Shown: one piece after another, positions 7,645 through 17,400 of the stretch
How the letters are laid out: every line of letters starts with the position of its first letter
Numbering within the stretch: position 1 is the first letter of the stretch
Source: Gemmatimonas aurantiaca T-27
GTDB taxonomy: Bacteria > Gemmatimonadota > Gemmatimonadetes > Gemmatimonadales > Gemmatimonadaceae
DNA length: 64,000 nt
Direction of reading: 5' to 3'
NCBI RefSeq assembly: GCF_000010305.1
Contig: NC_012489.1
Coordinates: 248,001 to 312,000 of the forward strand
Position numbers and translations under genes: made by a program
The notes under the pieces: generated by a model
The model's database searches: none
Told to the model about the DNA's origin: nothing
What the model saw: only the letters and a program-made list of their open reading frames with translations

Positions 7645-9606
7645 ATGTTCCTGTTCTCTTCCCGCGCCGCCATGGCGGGCGCAGCGCTCGTCGCGCTGGC
7701 AGCCTGCGCCAAGGCCAAGCCGAACACGGGGGCCTCGCCGGCCACCGATCCGCGCAACAACCTGAAGGCCGGCCTGCTCGACGCGGCCGAGTACACGTCG
7801 AACATGAAGGTCCTGGCGAAGGCGGTGTCGCCGAAGGGGTTCCTCGGCATCACCAACTCCGACCTGGCGTTCACGGGCAACTACGTCATTCAGGGCAACT
7901 ACAACGGCCCCGTGGTGTGGGACATCAGCAACCCGTCCAACCCGCAGCTTGTGGTGGCGTACGAGTGCCCGGCGTCGCAGAACGACGTGTCGGTGTACAA
8001 GAACCTGATGTTCATGTCGGCCGAAGCGCAGAACGGCCGCATCGACTGCAAGCCAGGTGGTGTGCGGGAGACGGTGAGCAAGGAGCGCATGCGTGGCGTG
8101 CGCATCTTCGACATCACCAACATCCGCGAGCCCAAGCTCGTGGCCAATGTGCAGACGTGCCGCGGTTCGCACACGCACACGGTGCTCGAAGATCCGAAGG
8201 ACAAGCAGAACCTCTACATCTACGTGTCCGGTTCGTCGGGCATCCGTTCGGCGGGTGAGCTGGAAGGGTGCGCGGACGCGGCCAGCGTCGATCCGAATTC
8301 GTCGCGCCTGCGCATCGAAATCATCAAGGTGCCGCTCGCCAATCCGGCGCAGGCCGCCGTTGTGGGTCGGGCGAACATCTTCGCCGGTCTCTCCGACAAC
8401 CCGCGCCACGGTCTCTCCGACGCCGACAAGGAAGCGGCGGTCAAGCAGTTGGCCGATGCGCGTGCGCGTGGTGGTTTCGTGGCGAAGAACCCGCAGTCGG
8501 GTCTCGATCAGGTGGTGCCGCCGCAGATCGTGCGTCCGCTGCTCGACAGCCTCGCCAAGGCGCGTGGCGCGTCGACGCCGAACGCGGCCGACACGGCCGC
8601 TGCTCGTCCGCTGGTGCAGAACGCGCTGAACCGGATGTTCGCCAATGCGGCGGGTGCCGCAGCCGGCACGGGCGCGATCAGCGAGCGCTCGCAGTGCCAC
8701 GACATCACGGTGTACCCGTCGCTTGGTCTGGCCGGTGGCGCGTGTGAAGGTCATGGCCTGTTGCTCGACATCAGCAACCCGGTGGCGCCGGTGCGTCTCG
8801 ACGCGGTGGCCGATTCGAACTTCGCCTACTGGCACTCGGCCACGTTCAACAACGATGGCACGGCCATGCTGTTCAGCGACGAGTGGGGCGGTGGCAGCTC
8901 GCCGAAGTGCCGCGCTGGTGACAAGGCCGAGTGGGGCGCCAACGCGATCTTCAAGATCGTGAACAAGAAGTTGGTGTTCCAGAGCTACTACAAGATTCCG
9001 ACCTACCAGACGTCGAACGAAAACTGCGTGGCGCACAATGGCTCGCTGATCCCGATCCCGGGTCGTGACGTGATGGTGCAGGCGTGGTATCAGGGCGGCA
9101 TCTCGGTGTTCGATTGGACCGATCCGACGAAGCCGAAGGAAATCGCCTCGTTCGATCGTGGCCCGGTGGACAGCACGCGCATGGTGTCGGGTGGTTCGTG
9201 GTCGGTGTACTGGTACAACGGCAGCATCGTGAGCTCGGAAATCGCCCGCGGTATGGATGTCGTGGACCTGACGCCCAGCGAATTCATCTCGCAGAACGAG
9301 ATCGATGCCGCGAAGACGGTGAAGTGGGACCAGCTCAACGCGCAGGGCCAGCCGAAGATCGTGTGGCCGCCCAGCTTCTCGCTGGCCAAGGCCTTCACCG
9401 ATCAGCTCGAGCGCAAGGGCTGCTCGGCGAGCACGGTGAGCGCGCTGCGTTCGCAGATCTCGGCGGCCGAAAAGGCCAATGGCGCGGCGCGCAATGACGC
9501 GCTGAACAAGGCCGTGACCGACGCGGAAGGCGCGCGTGGTTGCGATGGCGCCAAGGTCGACATGCTGAAGAAGTCGTTGCAGGACCTGCGCGCGCTGGCG
9601 ATGTAA
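7645..9606 (+). CDS. LVIVD-repeat lipoprotein
   Basis: A 653-residue exported protein. The start at 7645 gives a lipoprotein signal (MFLFSSRAAMAGAALVALAAC); an earlier in-frame ATG at 7573 would overlap the DUF305 gene and bury the signal. The body carries LVIVD-type propeller blades: GNYVIQGNYNGPVVWDISNP, VRIFDITNIREPKLV, LLLDISNPVAPVRLDAV and ISVFDWTDPTKPKEIASF. Repeats of this type form beta-propellers on secreted proteins of unknown function. Paired Cys residues and a C-terminal helical tail rich in K, A and D (about 595-653) are also seen. It follows the DUF305 gene and ends before a strong terminator, so the two form a bicistron. Confidence 0.85.
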   Translation: MFLFSSRAAMAGAALVALAACAKAKPNTGASPATDPRNNLKAGLLDAAEYTSNMKVLAKAVSPKGFLGITNSDLAFTGNYVIQGNYNGPVVWDISNPSNPQLVVAYECPASQNDVSVYKNLMFMSAEAQNGRIDCKPGGVRETVSKERMRGVRIFDITNIREPKLVANVQTCRGSHTHTVLEDPKDKQNLYIYVSGSSGIRSAGELEGCADAASVDPNSSRLRIEIIKVPLANPAQAAVVGRANIFAGLSDNPRHGLSDADKEAAVKQLADARARGGFVAKNPQSGLDQVVPPQIVRPLLDSLAKARGASTPNAADTAAARPLVQNALNRMFANAAGAAAGTGAISERSQCHDITVYPSLGLAGGACEGHGLLLDISNPVAPVRLDAVADSNFAYWHSATFNNDGTAMLFSDEWGGGSSPKCRAGDKAEWGANAIFKIVNKKLVFQSYYKIPTYQTSNENCVAHNGSLIPIPGRDVMVQAWYQGGISVFDWTDPTKPKEIASFDRGPVDSTRMVSGGSWSVYWYNGSIVSSEIARGMDVVDLTPSEFISQNEIDAAKTVKWDQLNAQGQPKIVWPPSFSLAKAFTDQLERKGCSASTVSALRSQISAAEKANGAARNDALNKAVTDAEGARGCDGAKVDMLKKSLQDLRALAM

Positions 9607-9618
9607 GGCACGCGCGGT

Positions 9619-9634
9619 GCGATGACATCATCGC
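9619..9634. repeat. Short perfect inverted repeat after the LVIVD gene
   Basis: GCGATGA and TCATCGC flank a CA dinucleotide, 13 bases after the stop codon and upstream of the main terminator. It may contribute to 3'-end structure; no T-run follows. Confidence 0.4.
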
Positions 9635-9655
9635 ATCGGAACAACATCGGAACAG

Positions 9656-9698
9656 CAAACGGGCGGTGTCTCACCAGAGACGCCGCCCGCTTTGTTTT
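9656..9698 (+). terminator. Rho-independent terminator of the DUF305/LVIVD bicistron
   Basis: CGGGCGGTGTCTC at 9660-9672 pairs with GAGACGCCGCCCG at 9677-9689 (one G-U pair) across an ACCA loop. The stem is extended by CAAA/TTTG around a one-base bulge and followed by TTTT. It lies in the gap facing the convergent M1 peptidase gene. Confidence 0.85.
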
Positions 9699-9732
9699 CA
9701 GGATTGCATGACGACCAATGATGCCGTGTGGG

Positions 9733-11514
9733 TCATGGGGTCTGCCGTTCCACGCGAATGTCACCCAAGACCCCGACATCGGGATCGGCATCGACCGCGA
9801 CGGGTGTTCCGATCAAGCCGATGGGGGTACGCAGCGTTTGTGTGGCGGTGGGTTGAACGGTCAGTGTGATGCGCTGGGTGGCACCGTTGGCATCGCGCAG
9901 CGCTAGCACCAGCGGTACCGCGTATGGTGCAAACCGCGCGCTCTGCGTCACCGTGGATTCGAGCATTCGGGTGGCCGCATCGTAGCGCCAGGTCACCGTG
10001 AGCTCGGCGAATCCCGGCCGATGCAGCCACTGCAGGAAGAACGCATCGAGTGAGCGCGCTGCATGACGCTCCATGATGCGCTGCAGTTCTCCGGTGGTGG
10101 CGGTGCCGTGCCGGAAGCGCCGCTGATACTCCCGCACACCTGCGAAGAAGACCGAATCGCCGAGCATGTCATGCAGCATGCGCAGGACAAAGCCGCCCTT
10201 CTGATAACTGTTGGCGTTGAGCAGTGTCATTGGCGCAACGGCTCCGACGGTATCCACCACCGGGCGCGAAGAGACCACCGATGCCCTCAACACGCTGCTG
10301 CGCATGCGGCGCAGTTCGCCGAGATACGCCGTGTCACCACGCGACGCGCGTAGGTAGAGTGCGGCCCAATAGGTGGCAAATCCTTCGGACAGCCACACGT
10401 CTTCCCAACGCCGCGGGGAGACTGCGTTGCCGAACCACTGATGTGCGGTTTCGTGCGCGATCAGACCGATACCGACGTTGTGCCGACGAAAGGCATTGTC
10501 GGAATAGAAGATGGCGGTGGCGTTTTCCATGCCCCCGAAGCGGGTGGACGACTGCAGGTGCGCGAGATGTTCGTAGGGAAACCCGGTGGCGGTTTTTGCG
10601 AACATCTCGATGACGCGGCCGGCTTCGCTGAATGGGCCGGGCACGTAGTTCGTTTCCTGTGGGAAGGTCCACACGGATTGCGGCACACAGGCGCCGTCGA
10701 TGCCACTGCCGCAGGCCGTGCGGCCCAGTGGTGTCTCTGTCATGCGTGCCGCCCCGACTACCATGAGGTACGTGGGGATGGGTTGGCGCATGGTGAATTG
10801 CCAGGCCGAAAATCCCTGTCGTGAAGACAGCGACGCATGTGATGTTTGCGCACCGTTGGCCACCACCGACAGCTCCGATGGTGCCACGACGGTCCAGCGC
10901 ACGGTGGCTTTGTCGCTTGGGTGATCGACGGTGGGAAGCCAGTGTCGGGCGCGATTGGGCCAGTTGTCGCCAAAGGCACGCCAGCCCCGTTCGGCCTCGG
11001 CGGTGCTGTCGCGTTCGGTGATGATGAGACCGTCTTCGGGAGCGCCGTGCCATCGCACCCGCACGGTGAGGCGTGTGCCGTCGGCAGTCTGCAGCGGTAT
11101 GTACACCCGTTCCTGATCGCGGCGGAACGCGCGCGCGCGGGTGCCGACCTGCACCGAGTCGACGATCATCGCGGCCTTGAGATCGAGCCGGAGTGTATCG
11201 ACGGATCGGCGCCGATTGACGGTCAGGGTGGCCGAACCCTGAAATTCGCGTCCGTGGCCAGGCAACGTGATGCCAAAGTCGTAGTGCGCGACATCGATGC
11301 CCGGCTGGTAGGGAAACAGTGAATCCGGGGCGATGGCGGCAGAGGTCGCCGTTGCGGCAGGGGGGCGAGCGGGAGGTTTGGTGGGCGGCCGTCCCGTCCC
11401 GGTTGTTTGAGCACCGACCAATGACGGTACCATCGACGGGACCGCAGAAGCCGCGGTGCAAGCCAACACGCAACGGACCAGCACGGCCGTCCGGGCAGAA
11501 AAGGGAGTGCGCAT
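9733..11514 (-). CDS. Secreted M1-family zinc aminopeptidase
   Basis: A 593-residue gluzincin with an N-terminal signal sequence (hydrophobic about 8-36) and a proline/alanine linker (40-60). The M1 N-terminal beta domain spans about 75-255. Catalytic motifs are intact: substrate N-terminus anchor GGMEN (327-331), zinc motif HETAH (354-358) and the third ligand E377 in WLSEGFATYW. The C-terminal region (about 440-590) is helical then beta and shorter than in the long PepN type. It likely removes N-terminal residues from peptides in the periplasm or outside. It stands alone, divergent from the sigma factor gene about 250 bases away, and ends against the terminator after the LVIVD gene. Confidence 0.93.
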   Translation of the reverse strand: MRTPFSARTAVLVRCVLACTAASAVPSMVPSLVGAQTTGTGRPPTKPPARPPAATATSAAIAPDSLFPYQPGIDVAHYDFGITLPGHGREFQGSATLTVNRRRSVDTLRLDLKAAMIVDSVQVGTRARAFRRDQERVYIPLQTADGTRLTVRVRWHGAPEDGLIITERDSTAEAERGWRAFGDNWPNRARHWLPTVDHPSDKATVRWTVVAPSELSVVANGAQTSHASLSSRQGFSAWQFTMRQPIPTYLMVVGAARMTETPLGRTACGSGIDGACVPQSVWTFPQETNYVPGPFSEAGRVIEMFAKTATGFPYEHLAHLQSSTRFGGMENATAIFYSDNAFRRHNVGIGLIAHETAHQWFGNAVSPRRWEDVWLSEGFATYWAALYLRASRGDTAYLGELRRMRSSVLRASVVSSRPVVDTVGAVAPMTLLNANSYQKGGFVLRMLHDMLGDSVFFAGVREYQRRFRHGTATTGELQRIMERHAARSLDAFFLQWLHRPGFAELTVTWRYDAATRMLESTVTQSARFAPYAVPLVLALRDANGATQRITLTVQPTATQTLRTPIGLIGTPVAVDADPDVGVLGDIRVERQTP

Positions 11515-11768
11515 GGCACCAACGTACAGCGCCGACGCTATCGTCGGGCCCGTCCGCAGGCGGTGTGTCGCATCCTGGGACGGGCGAGAGCCGGTGACCC
11601 AAAAAAGGGGTCAATCAATCATTGTCATCAATAGGGTGCCCCGGGCCACGATTGAGTGTGATCCGGATTGCGTATTTCATGCTACGGTCGCTCTCGCCAC
11701 TCAACTGACGGACAGGCGGCTCCGTTTTCCCGGCACGTCGGGTACATTGGCCAGATCATGCCGAGGTC
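11515..11768. promoter_or_regulatory. Divergent promoter region (M1 peptidase / sigma factor)
   Basis: A 254-bp intergenic region with no credible gene. It contains an AT-rich stretch at about 11600-11690 (AAAAAAGGGG... and ATTGCGTATTTCATGC), consistent with promoters, but no promoter pair stands out. Confidence 0.3.
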
Positions 11769-12554
11769 ATGAGTCCACCGTCCGCGTACGAGGCGCAGTT
11801 TCTGGAGTTGCTGCCGACGATCGATCGGATCGCCGGCGCGCTTGCGCGTGCCAGACGGTTGACCGGTGCGGATGCGGAGGACTTCCTGTCGCTGGTCCGG
11901 GCACGGTTCGTCGAGACGGACTATGCGGCGTTGCGGCAGCATCGGGGCGAAGCCTCGATCAGCACCTACCTGACGGTCGTGATCACGCGGTGGCTGCAGG
12001 ACCAGATGGTCGCGCGCGATGGGCGGTGGCGTCCCACGGCCGCAGCGGTGCGTGTTGGTCCGGTGGCGATTCTGCTGGAGCGACTGGTCACCCGCATGGG
12101 CTCATCGGTGGACGAAGCCATCACCCAATTGATGACCGAAGGCGGGCACGGCTATAGCGAACGAGAGCTTCGGATGTTGGCCAGGCAGTTGCCGTCACGT
12201 CCGCCGCTCCGCCCCAAGCTGGTATCGGACACCGATGCGCGCGATGTGCCTGGGCTGGACAGAGATCATGCCGATTCGGTCCTGCGCATGCAGGAACACT
12301 CTTCGTCATCAGAAAGAGTCGATTCGGCCCTTTTTGACGCACTGGCACTCCTCGACGAGGAGGACCGCTTGTTGGTCACGATGCGTTTTCTGGATGGCCA
12401 TACCGTGGCCCAGATCGCGCGGGCGCTGCGCATCGAACAGAAGCCGCTCTATCGTCGTCTCGATCGCCTGATGGTGTCCCTGCGTCACACCTTGGAGGCC
12501 GACGGCATCACGGCGGATGACGCCGGGGAGTTGTTGTCGCGTACGGATCAGTGA
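11769..12554 (+). CDS. ECF-like RNA polymerase sigma factor
   Basis: A 261-residue sigma-70 family protein. Residues about 15-95 resemble region 2 (ADAEDFLSLVRARFVETDY ... STYLTVVITRWLQDQM), and about 195-250 form region 4 with a clear HTH (LDEEDRLLVTMRFLDGHTVAQIARALRIEQKPLYRRL). The linker of about 100 residues is longer than usual for ECF factors and contains Arg/Pro-rich sequence. It would direct RNA polymerase to a small regulon. The gene 94 bases downstream encodes a membrane protein with the layout of an anti-sigma factor, so it is probably held inactive at the membrane. Confidence 0.82.
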   Translation: MSPPSAYEAQFLELLPTIDRIAGALARARRLTGADAEDFLSLVRARFVETDYAALRQHRGEASISTYLTVVITRWLQDQMVARDGRWRPTAAAVRVGPVAILLERLVTRMGSSVDEAITQLMTEGGHGYSERELRMLARQLPSRPPLRPKLVSDTDARDVPGLDRDHADSVLRMQEHSSSSERVDSALFDALALLDEEDRLLVTMRFLDGHTVAQIARALRIEQKPLYRRLDRLMVSLRHTLEADGITADDAGELLSRTDQ

Positions 12555-12648
12555 TTTTTTCAGGAACAGCGGCGGGAAATTTTTCCGTCCGTCCGTCTGC
12601 ATCAGTGGAAGCCAATGATGCACGTCGCGTGTTCTACGAGGAGCTTGG

Positions 12649-13572
12649 GTGAGCGAAGGGTCTGATGCTCGAATGTTGTCAGATGCGGAGCAGGTGGCAG
12701 CACTGATTGACGGGCGGCTGTCGGTCGAGGCGCGCAAGGCGCTGATCGCCCGTCTGTCCGGGGATCCGGAATGGCGCGACGTGCTGGTGACAGCCGCTGA
12801 GCTGGTGGATCGGACCTCGGAATCGACCGTTGCCCCGTCGGCCGTGAGCGGCGCCTTCCCTGTGTATGGGGAAGAGGTTGTGGCTCAGGGAGCGAAGGTT
12901 CTGCCCTTTGCGCCGCGCATCCAGCGGTGGCGCTGGACCATGGCCGCTGCCGCCGTGATGGTCGGTGTGGCCGGGTTGTCGTACTGGACCCATTCGCAGA
13001 TGTCGATTGCCACCCGGCCGGCACTGACCCTGGCGATGGTGGAACCGCCGGCGATGGTGGTGGCCGAGGGCCGCAGTGTATCACCGGCGCTGGCTCGTTG
13101 GACACGGGTACGTGCGGCCACGCGTGAGTTGCCGCCCCGTGCGCTGGCCGTGCGGCTTGGGGCGTTGTCATCGGTGGCGTTGCAGGCCGCCCGTGCCGGT
13201 GATGATGCTGGCTTGCGCGTGCACCGCGAAGACATGCGGGCATTGCTTGGGCAGTTGCCCGGCAGCAGCCCTTTTGCCAGCGCGCTCGATTCCACGCACA
13301 ACGTCCAGGCCCTGTTTGAACTCTTCCAGAGCGTGCGTGCGTTGGTGGATGGCCGGGCGTTTGATGCCGGAGCGATGCTGGCGCTGGCTCATGTGCGTAT
13401 CGACATCGCCTCGGATCGCCTGATCACGTTGCTCGCGGCGGATTCGGCGGCCGATCCCGAAGTGGCGCGTCTGCTGGTGCGCCTGCATGAAGAGGGCGCC
13501 ATCAATGCCCCCACGCCGAGTGCCTCCACGGTATCCACGCTCGATTCCTTGCTGGTACGACTGGCCCGCTGA
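12649..13572 (+). CDS. Putative single-span anti-sigma factor
   Basis: A 307-residue protein starting with GTG; GAGGAG lies 5 nt before it. The N-terminal cytoplasmic part (1-90) resembles the short helical sigma-binding region of anti-sigma factors (DAEQVAALIDGRLSVEARKALIARL), but no zinc-binding HXXXCXXC is present. A single membrane helix lies at about 93-112 (WTMAAAAVMVGVAGLSYW). The extracytoplasmic part (about 120-307) is alanine-rich and helical with no recognised sensor domain. The position directly after the sigma factor gene supports the call; binding is inferred. A perfect hairpin terminator follows the stop. Confidence 0.7.
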   Translation: MSEGSDARMLSDAEQVAALIDGRLSVEARKALIARLSGDPEWRDVLVTAAELVDRTSESTVAPSAVSGAFPVYGEEVVAQGAKVLPFAPRIQRWRWTMAAAAVMVGVAGLSYWTHSQMSIATRPALTLAMVEPPAMVVAEGRSVSPALARWTRVRAATRELPPRALAVRLGALSSVALQAARAGDDAGLRVHREDMRALLGQLPGSSPFASALDSTHNVQALFELFQSVRALVDGRAFDAGAMLALAHVRIDIASDRLITLLAADSAADPEVARLLVRLHEEGAINAPTPSASTVSTLDSLLVRLAR

Positions 13573-13583
13573 ACAACGACCGG

Positions 13584-13634
13584 AAAAGACAACGCCGCCC
13601 GATTCCAGACAGGAACCGGGCGGCGTTGTCTTTT
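13584..13634. terminator. Bidirectional hairpin terminator
   Basis: An 18-bp perfect stem (AAAAGACAACGCCGCCCG at 13584-13601 against its complement at 13617-13634) with a 15-nt loop. It has an A-tract on one side and a T-tract on the other, so it can terminate both the sigma/anti-sigma transcript and the leftward CHAT operon. Confidence 0.9.
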
Positions 13635-13645
13635 CTGCGCTTGAA

Positions 13646-14449
13646 TCAGATGTCGCCGTCGACAAACGCGCCGGCGCACAGCGAGTCTTCGTTCGCTCCA
13701 ACCATCTGCACCTGGCCCAGGATGATTTCGTGCGAGGACGTGGTGCGTGGCATGAAGTGCGGCACCGGCGTGGGCAACGGCGAATCAGGACGCCGTGTCA
13801 ACAAGTAGTTGGCGGCGAAATCGTCATCCGAGCGGCTCTCCGTCGGCTTCTGCCCCATGCGGTCCGCCAACGACAATACCTGGATCACCAGCGTAATGGT
13901 GCCGTTGCGCGCGGGATCGCCCTTGAGCGTGATGGACTCCTGCTGGCTGCCATCACGAAGTGTGCGGGAGATACTCACCGTATCGCTGGCGAGCGGGGCA
14001 CTCCAAGCCTCGCGATAGGTGAGCAACAGATCGAGATCAGCACCGCAGGAGGCCGGGCCTACGAGCGGATACGCACCCGGCGACAACATGCCCGGTGTGA
14101 GCTGCAGGACCCCATTCACTTCTTCCGGGCACTCCACGAACGGGTCTTTCCGGGTGACCGGTGAACCCTTCTCGGCAATCAGCCCCACGAGAAATGGCTG
14201 CTTCACGGTTGAGCGTGGCAGCGGTTGTGTGGCCTTCCGCAGATCGACACGCCAATTGCGCAGATCCCAATACACTGGCTTGCCGTCGTCGGTGTAAGCA
14301 CCGTCGATGTACAGGGAGGGGTCGTGCGGGGCGATCCACTTTCCATCGGGTGATTTGGCGTGCTCCGCAATCGGAAACATCAATTCCCAATGGGATTTGC
14401 GGTTCATCCACACTCCGAGTCCCTGATGGAACACGGTCATGACGCTCAT
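13646..14449 (-). CDS. Unknown soluble protein, last gene of the CHAT operon
   Basis: A 267-residue protein that I do not recognise. It has no signal peptide or membrane helix, so it is probably cytoplasmic. The sequence is beta-rich with many Asp/Pro/Gly turns (APHDPSLYIDGAYTDDGKPVYWDLRNW) and three cysteines. The ATG at 14449 has GGAG 9 nt upstream and begins 4 bases after the stop of the CHAT-domain gene, so the two are almost certainly in one transcript; an ATG at 14440 is also possible. The tight linkage makes it a candidate substrate, effector or partner of the CHAT protease. This is inference from position only. Confidence 0.6.
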   Translation of the reverse strand: MSVMTVFHQGLGVWMNRKSHWELMFPIAEHAKSPDGKWIAPHDPSLYIDGAYTDDGKPVYWDLRNWRVDLRKATQPLPRSTVKQPFLVGLIAEKGSPVTRKDPFVECPEEVNGVLQLTPGMLSPGAYPLVGPASCGADLDLLLTYREAWSAPLASDTVSISRTLRDGSQQESITLKGDPARNGTITLVIQVLSLADRMGQKPTESRSDDDFAANYLLTRRPDSPLPTPVPHFMPRTTSSHEIILGQVQMVGANEDSLCAGAFVDGDI

Positions 14450-14453
14450 GTCG

Positions 14454-17400
14454 TTACTCTCCTCGAACCAAAAGCTGAAAGGCAGACCATACGGAAGGGG
14501 CGTTGTGCGCTGGGTTGGGGTCGCGCCGCATTTCCAGTTGTACACGCCGCAGCGCGGCCGCGGGAGGCAACCCTGCACGCAATGCCTCGTGCAAGCGTTG
14601 CATCAGGACCGCTGTGGCATCGTCGTCGACTGGCCAACCGGCCGCGATGACATTGGCCACTCCCGCTCGGTGCAGCACACCCGCCAAAGACTCCAGGCCA
14701 CTCAATGGCGTAACACTTGCGACGCGTGTGTCGCAGGCGGCCAGGATCATCAGTCGCACATCGGGCAGTTTGTACTGGCTCAGCACGGCCGCACGCAGCA
14801 GTGAATCGCCCGTCGATGTGGGAATGCGCAGCGCGGATTGTTCGGGGATCACGTCGTCGATGATCGCATGTCCCGCGAAGTGCACGATGTCGGCCCCTTG
14901 CATGGCCTGCTGCAGATTGACGTCGCTGGTGGTGGGCACCACACGTCCGTTTGCTCCCCAGATCCTGTTCACCGCGGAGACTTCTCGCACGGCGCCCGGG
15001 AGCCGTGCCACTCCCTCGCGCGGTGCTGCGTCGATGATCAGTGTGCGCGGAGCGCCCTGGCGAGGTGTGAGTCGTGGCAACTCGCGTGGCGGACCGCCAG
15101 ATGGCGCGATGGCCAATGTGTAGTCTTCGATCAGGTATCGTGCGCTGCCGGTCGGTGAGCCAGCGCGTAAGGCGGGCCAAGGTACGCGCGCGGCCAGGCC
15201 CTGCACATCGAGCAGGAGTGTCGCGCCCGTATCCGATGACGGGTTGTCTGGCCGTGCCGAGCGCCACGGTGCAACCAACGCGTCGTACATGGCCGTCAAG
15301 GCACCCGGATCCGTGCGATCGATGAGTGGCTGCAGCGCGGTCGTTCGCGCCGGCGAGATTCGGATGCGCAAAGCACTGGGAGCTGCACCGGACGATGCGT
15401 CGTGCGTGAACAACAGTACCGAGTCGCCCAGTTGGCGTACGGCCAGCCAGTGAGGCTGCGCCGCGGGTCTGGTGTAGCGCACGGAGTCGGCAAGGGCGAG
15501 CCCCGTCAGCACGGCGAGTGTTGCCGAAGCGCGTCCCTGCTGGAGGAGCGCCTGGGCCAGATGCTGACGGGTTTCGCCCACCATGGCGATCAGTCGTCCT
15601 TCGGCAAACACGGTATTGTCCCGTGGGCCGCGCAAGCCATACTCGATCAGAGCACTGTCCAGCTCGAGCACCGCACCAACGGTATCGCCGGCGCGCAATC
15701 GCGCCCGCCCGTGTAACTGTCGGATCTGCGTCAGGCGGTTGGCGTTGGAGACGACGCGCTCCTGTGCCAGCGCCGAATCGAGTGAACGGACGACGGCGTC
15801 AGGCGCAGGTGTTCCGCGAAGCAACGCGACCTCCGCACGCCGCAACCGGATATGATTGATAAAGCTGACCTGCGTAGCCGGTGAATGGGCGGCCATCAGA
15901 TCCGAAAAGTGTTCTGTCGCGTTGGCCGCGAGGTCGATGGCGGCTTTCCGCGATTCCCCTGATGCATACGCCACACGCAGCACGGCTTCCTGCGCACGGC
16001 GATTGGCCACATCCAATCGGTTGTTCGGGCGTTGCAGGTGTTCCGCCACAAACTCGAGTTCTTCGTTCAATGCCGCAGCGGCATTCGGCAGGCGATTGAG
16101 CTCAACGCCACGCTGCAGTTGGCTGAAGGCGCTGAAGGTCCGCCCTGTCAGCGGTTGGCGGGACGCACGACGCACGGCCATCAGCCCGGCGAGTGCCGCG
16201 GCACGTTTGTCTCCCAGGTTGCTCTCCGCTCCGACGCGCATCGCGGGCGCCGCCACGGCACATTCTTCGTCGTTGGTCGCGAGACACTCCTGCTCGAGCG
16301 CGATGAACACGTCACGTGCTGCGGCATGTTCGCGCGTGGTGAGTTTCACCAGGGCATCCAACCAGGCGACCCGTCGTTTCACCCACGGGTATTCGGCGGT
16401 GCCGTACCGGGCGCCCTCGGCGTCCAGAATCAGCCGCGCCTCTGCCGGTGCGCCGCGCTGAATAGCCAGGAGTGGCTTGAGATACCACACCCACGCCGGA
16501 AACGCGGTCGCGAAGGCCTTCGCCGCGTACATGCGGGTCAGTGCAGAATCACTCTTGGCGAAGTTGGACAGGTAAAACTCCGTCCAGTACTCGGCGTAGG
16601 CCACGAAACCCTGCGCCAGCTCGCGCTGTGCGAGGGTGTCGCGAGCCGTCTGCAGGACCCGTTGTACAGCATGCGGCGCATGGTGCCGATCAGGGTCGGT
16701 ACTATGGCGAGCAATGGTATCGAGCTCGGCGAGCGCACGCGCCGCACCCTGCTGATCGCCTGCGAGATAGGCACGTCCCCAATCCGGAACGACGACGCGC
16801 CATACATACTCACGCGCGTGATCGAACCATCGGCCGGAGCGGGCGTTCTCCTTGCCGTCACGCGCATAGTCATTCTGACCAAAATCGATCGCCGGGCGGG
16901 TGCGGCCGCTCAGACGTTCGTAGCGTTCCCACACGGACTTCTGTGTGCGAGGCAGTCCAATCCATGTCGAGGCGACCGCGCTGTTCCATGCAGCAGCGGC
17001 CAACGACGGGTCCGTGATCAAGGCATGTTCGGCGGCATCGAGCGCCGAGAGCAGGTCCATGCCATCCCCTGTGCGGCGATAGCGGAGCAGCAGCGCTGCC
17101 GACAGGTCGGAGCGCATGGCCGCGCTGCCGTCGGCGCCATTGGCCACATCGCGCAAGGTGGTGATCGCCCGTGTCAGTACCGTGTCGTCACGTGTGCCGT
17201 ACCACAGGTCGATCAACGCGCGGGTGTGCACCAGATCCAACGCCTCAGGGGCCGCATCGGTCTGTCGTTCCGACGGCGCCTGGGCGTTCAGCGCGACGGC
17301 GATCGCCGAGAGCACTCTGGTCGCGGCCGAGTCATCGGTGCGTGCGGGAGCGCCGCAGTCATCGCCGGTGCCGAAGGTTGTGTCGGCAAATACCAGGCGC

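Noticed and set aside
7606-9036. Leftward 476-codon frame across the LVIVD gene
   Set aside because: Shadow of the LVIVD protein; Arg/His-rich and without motifs.
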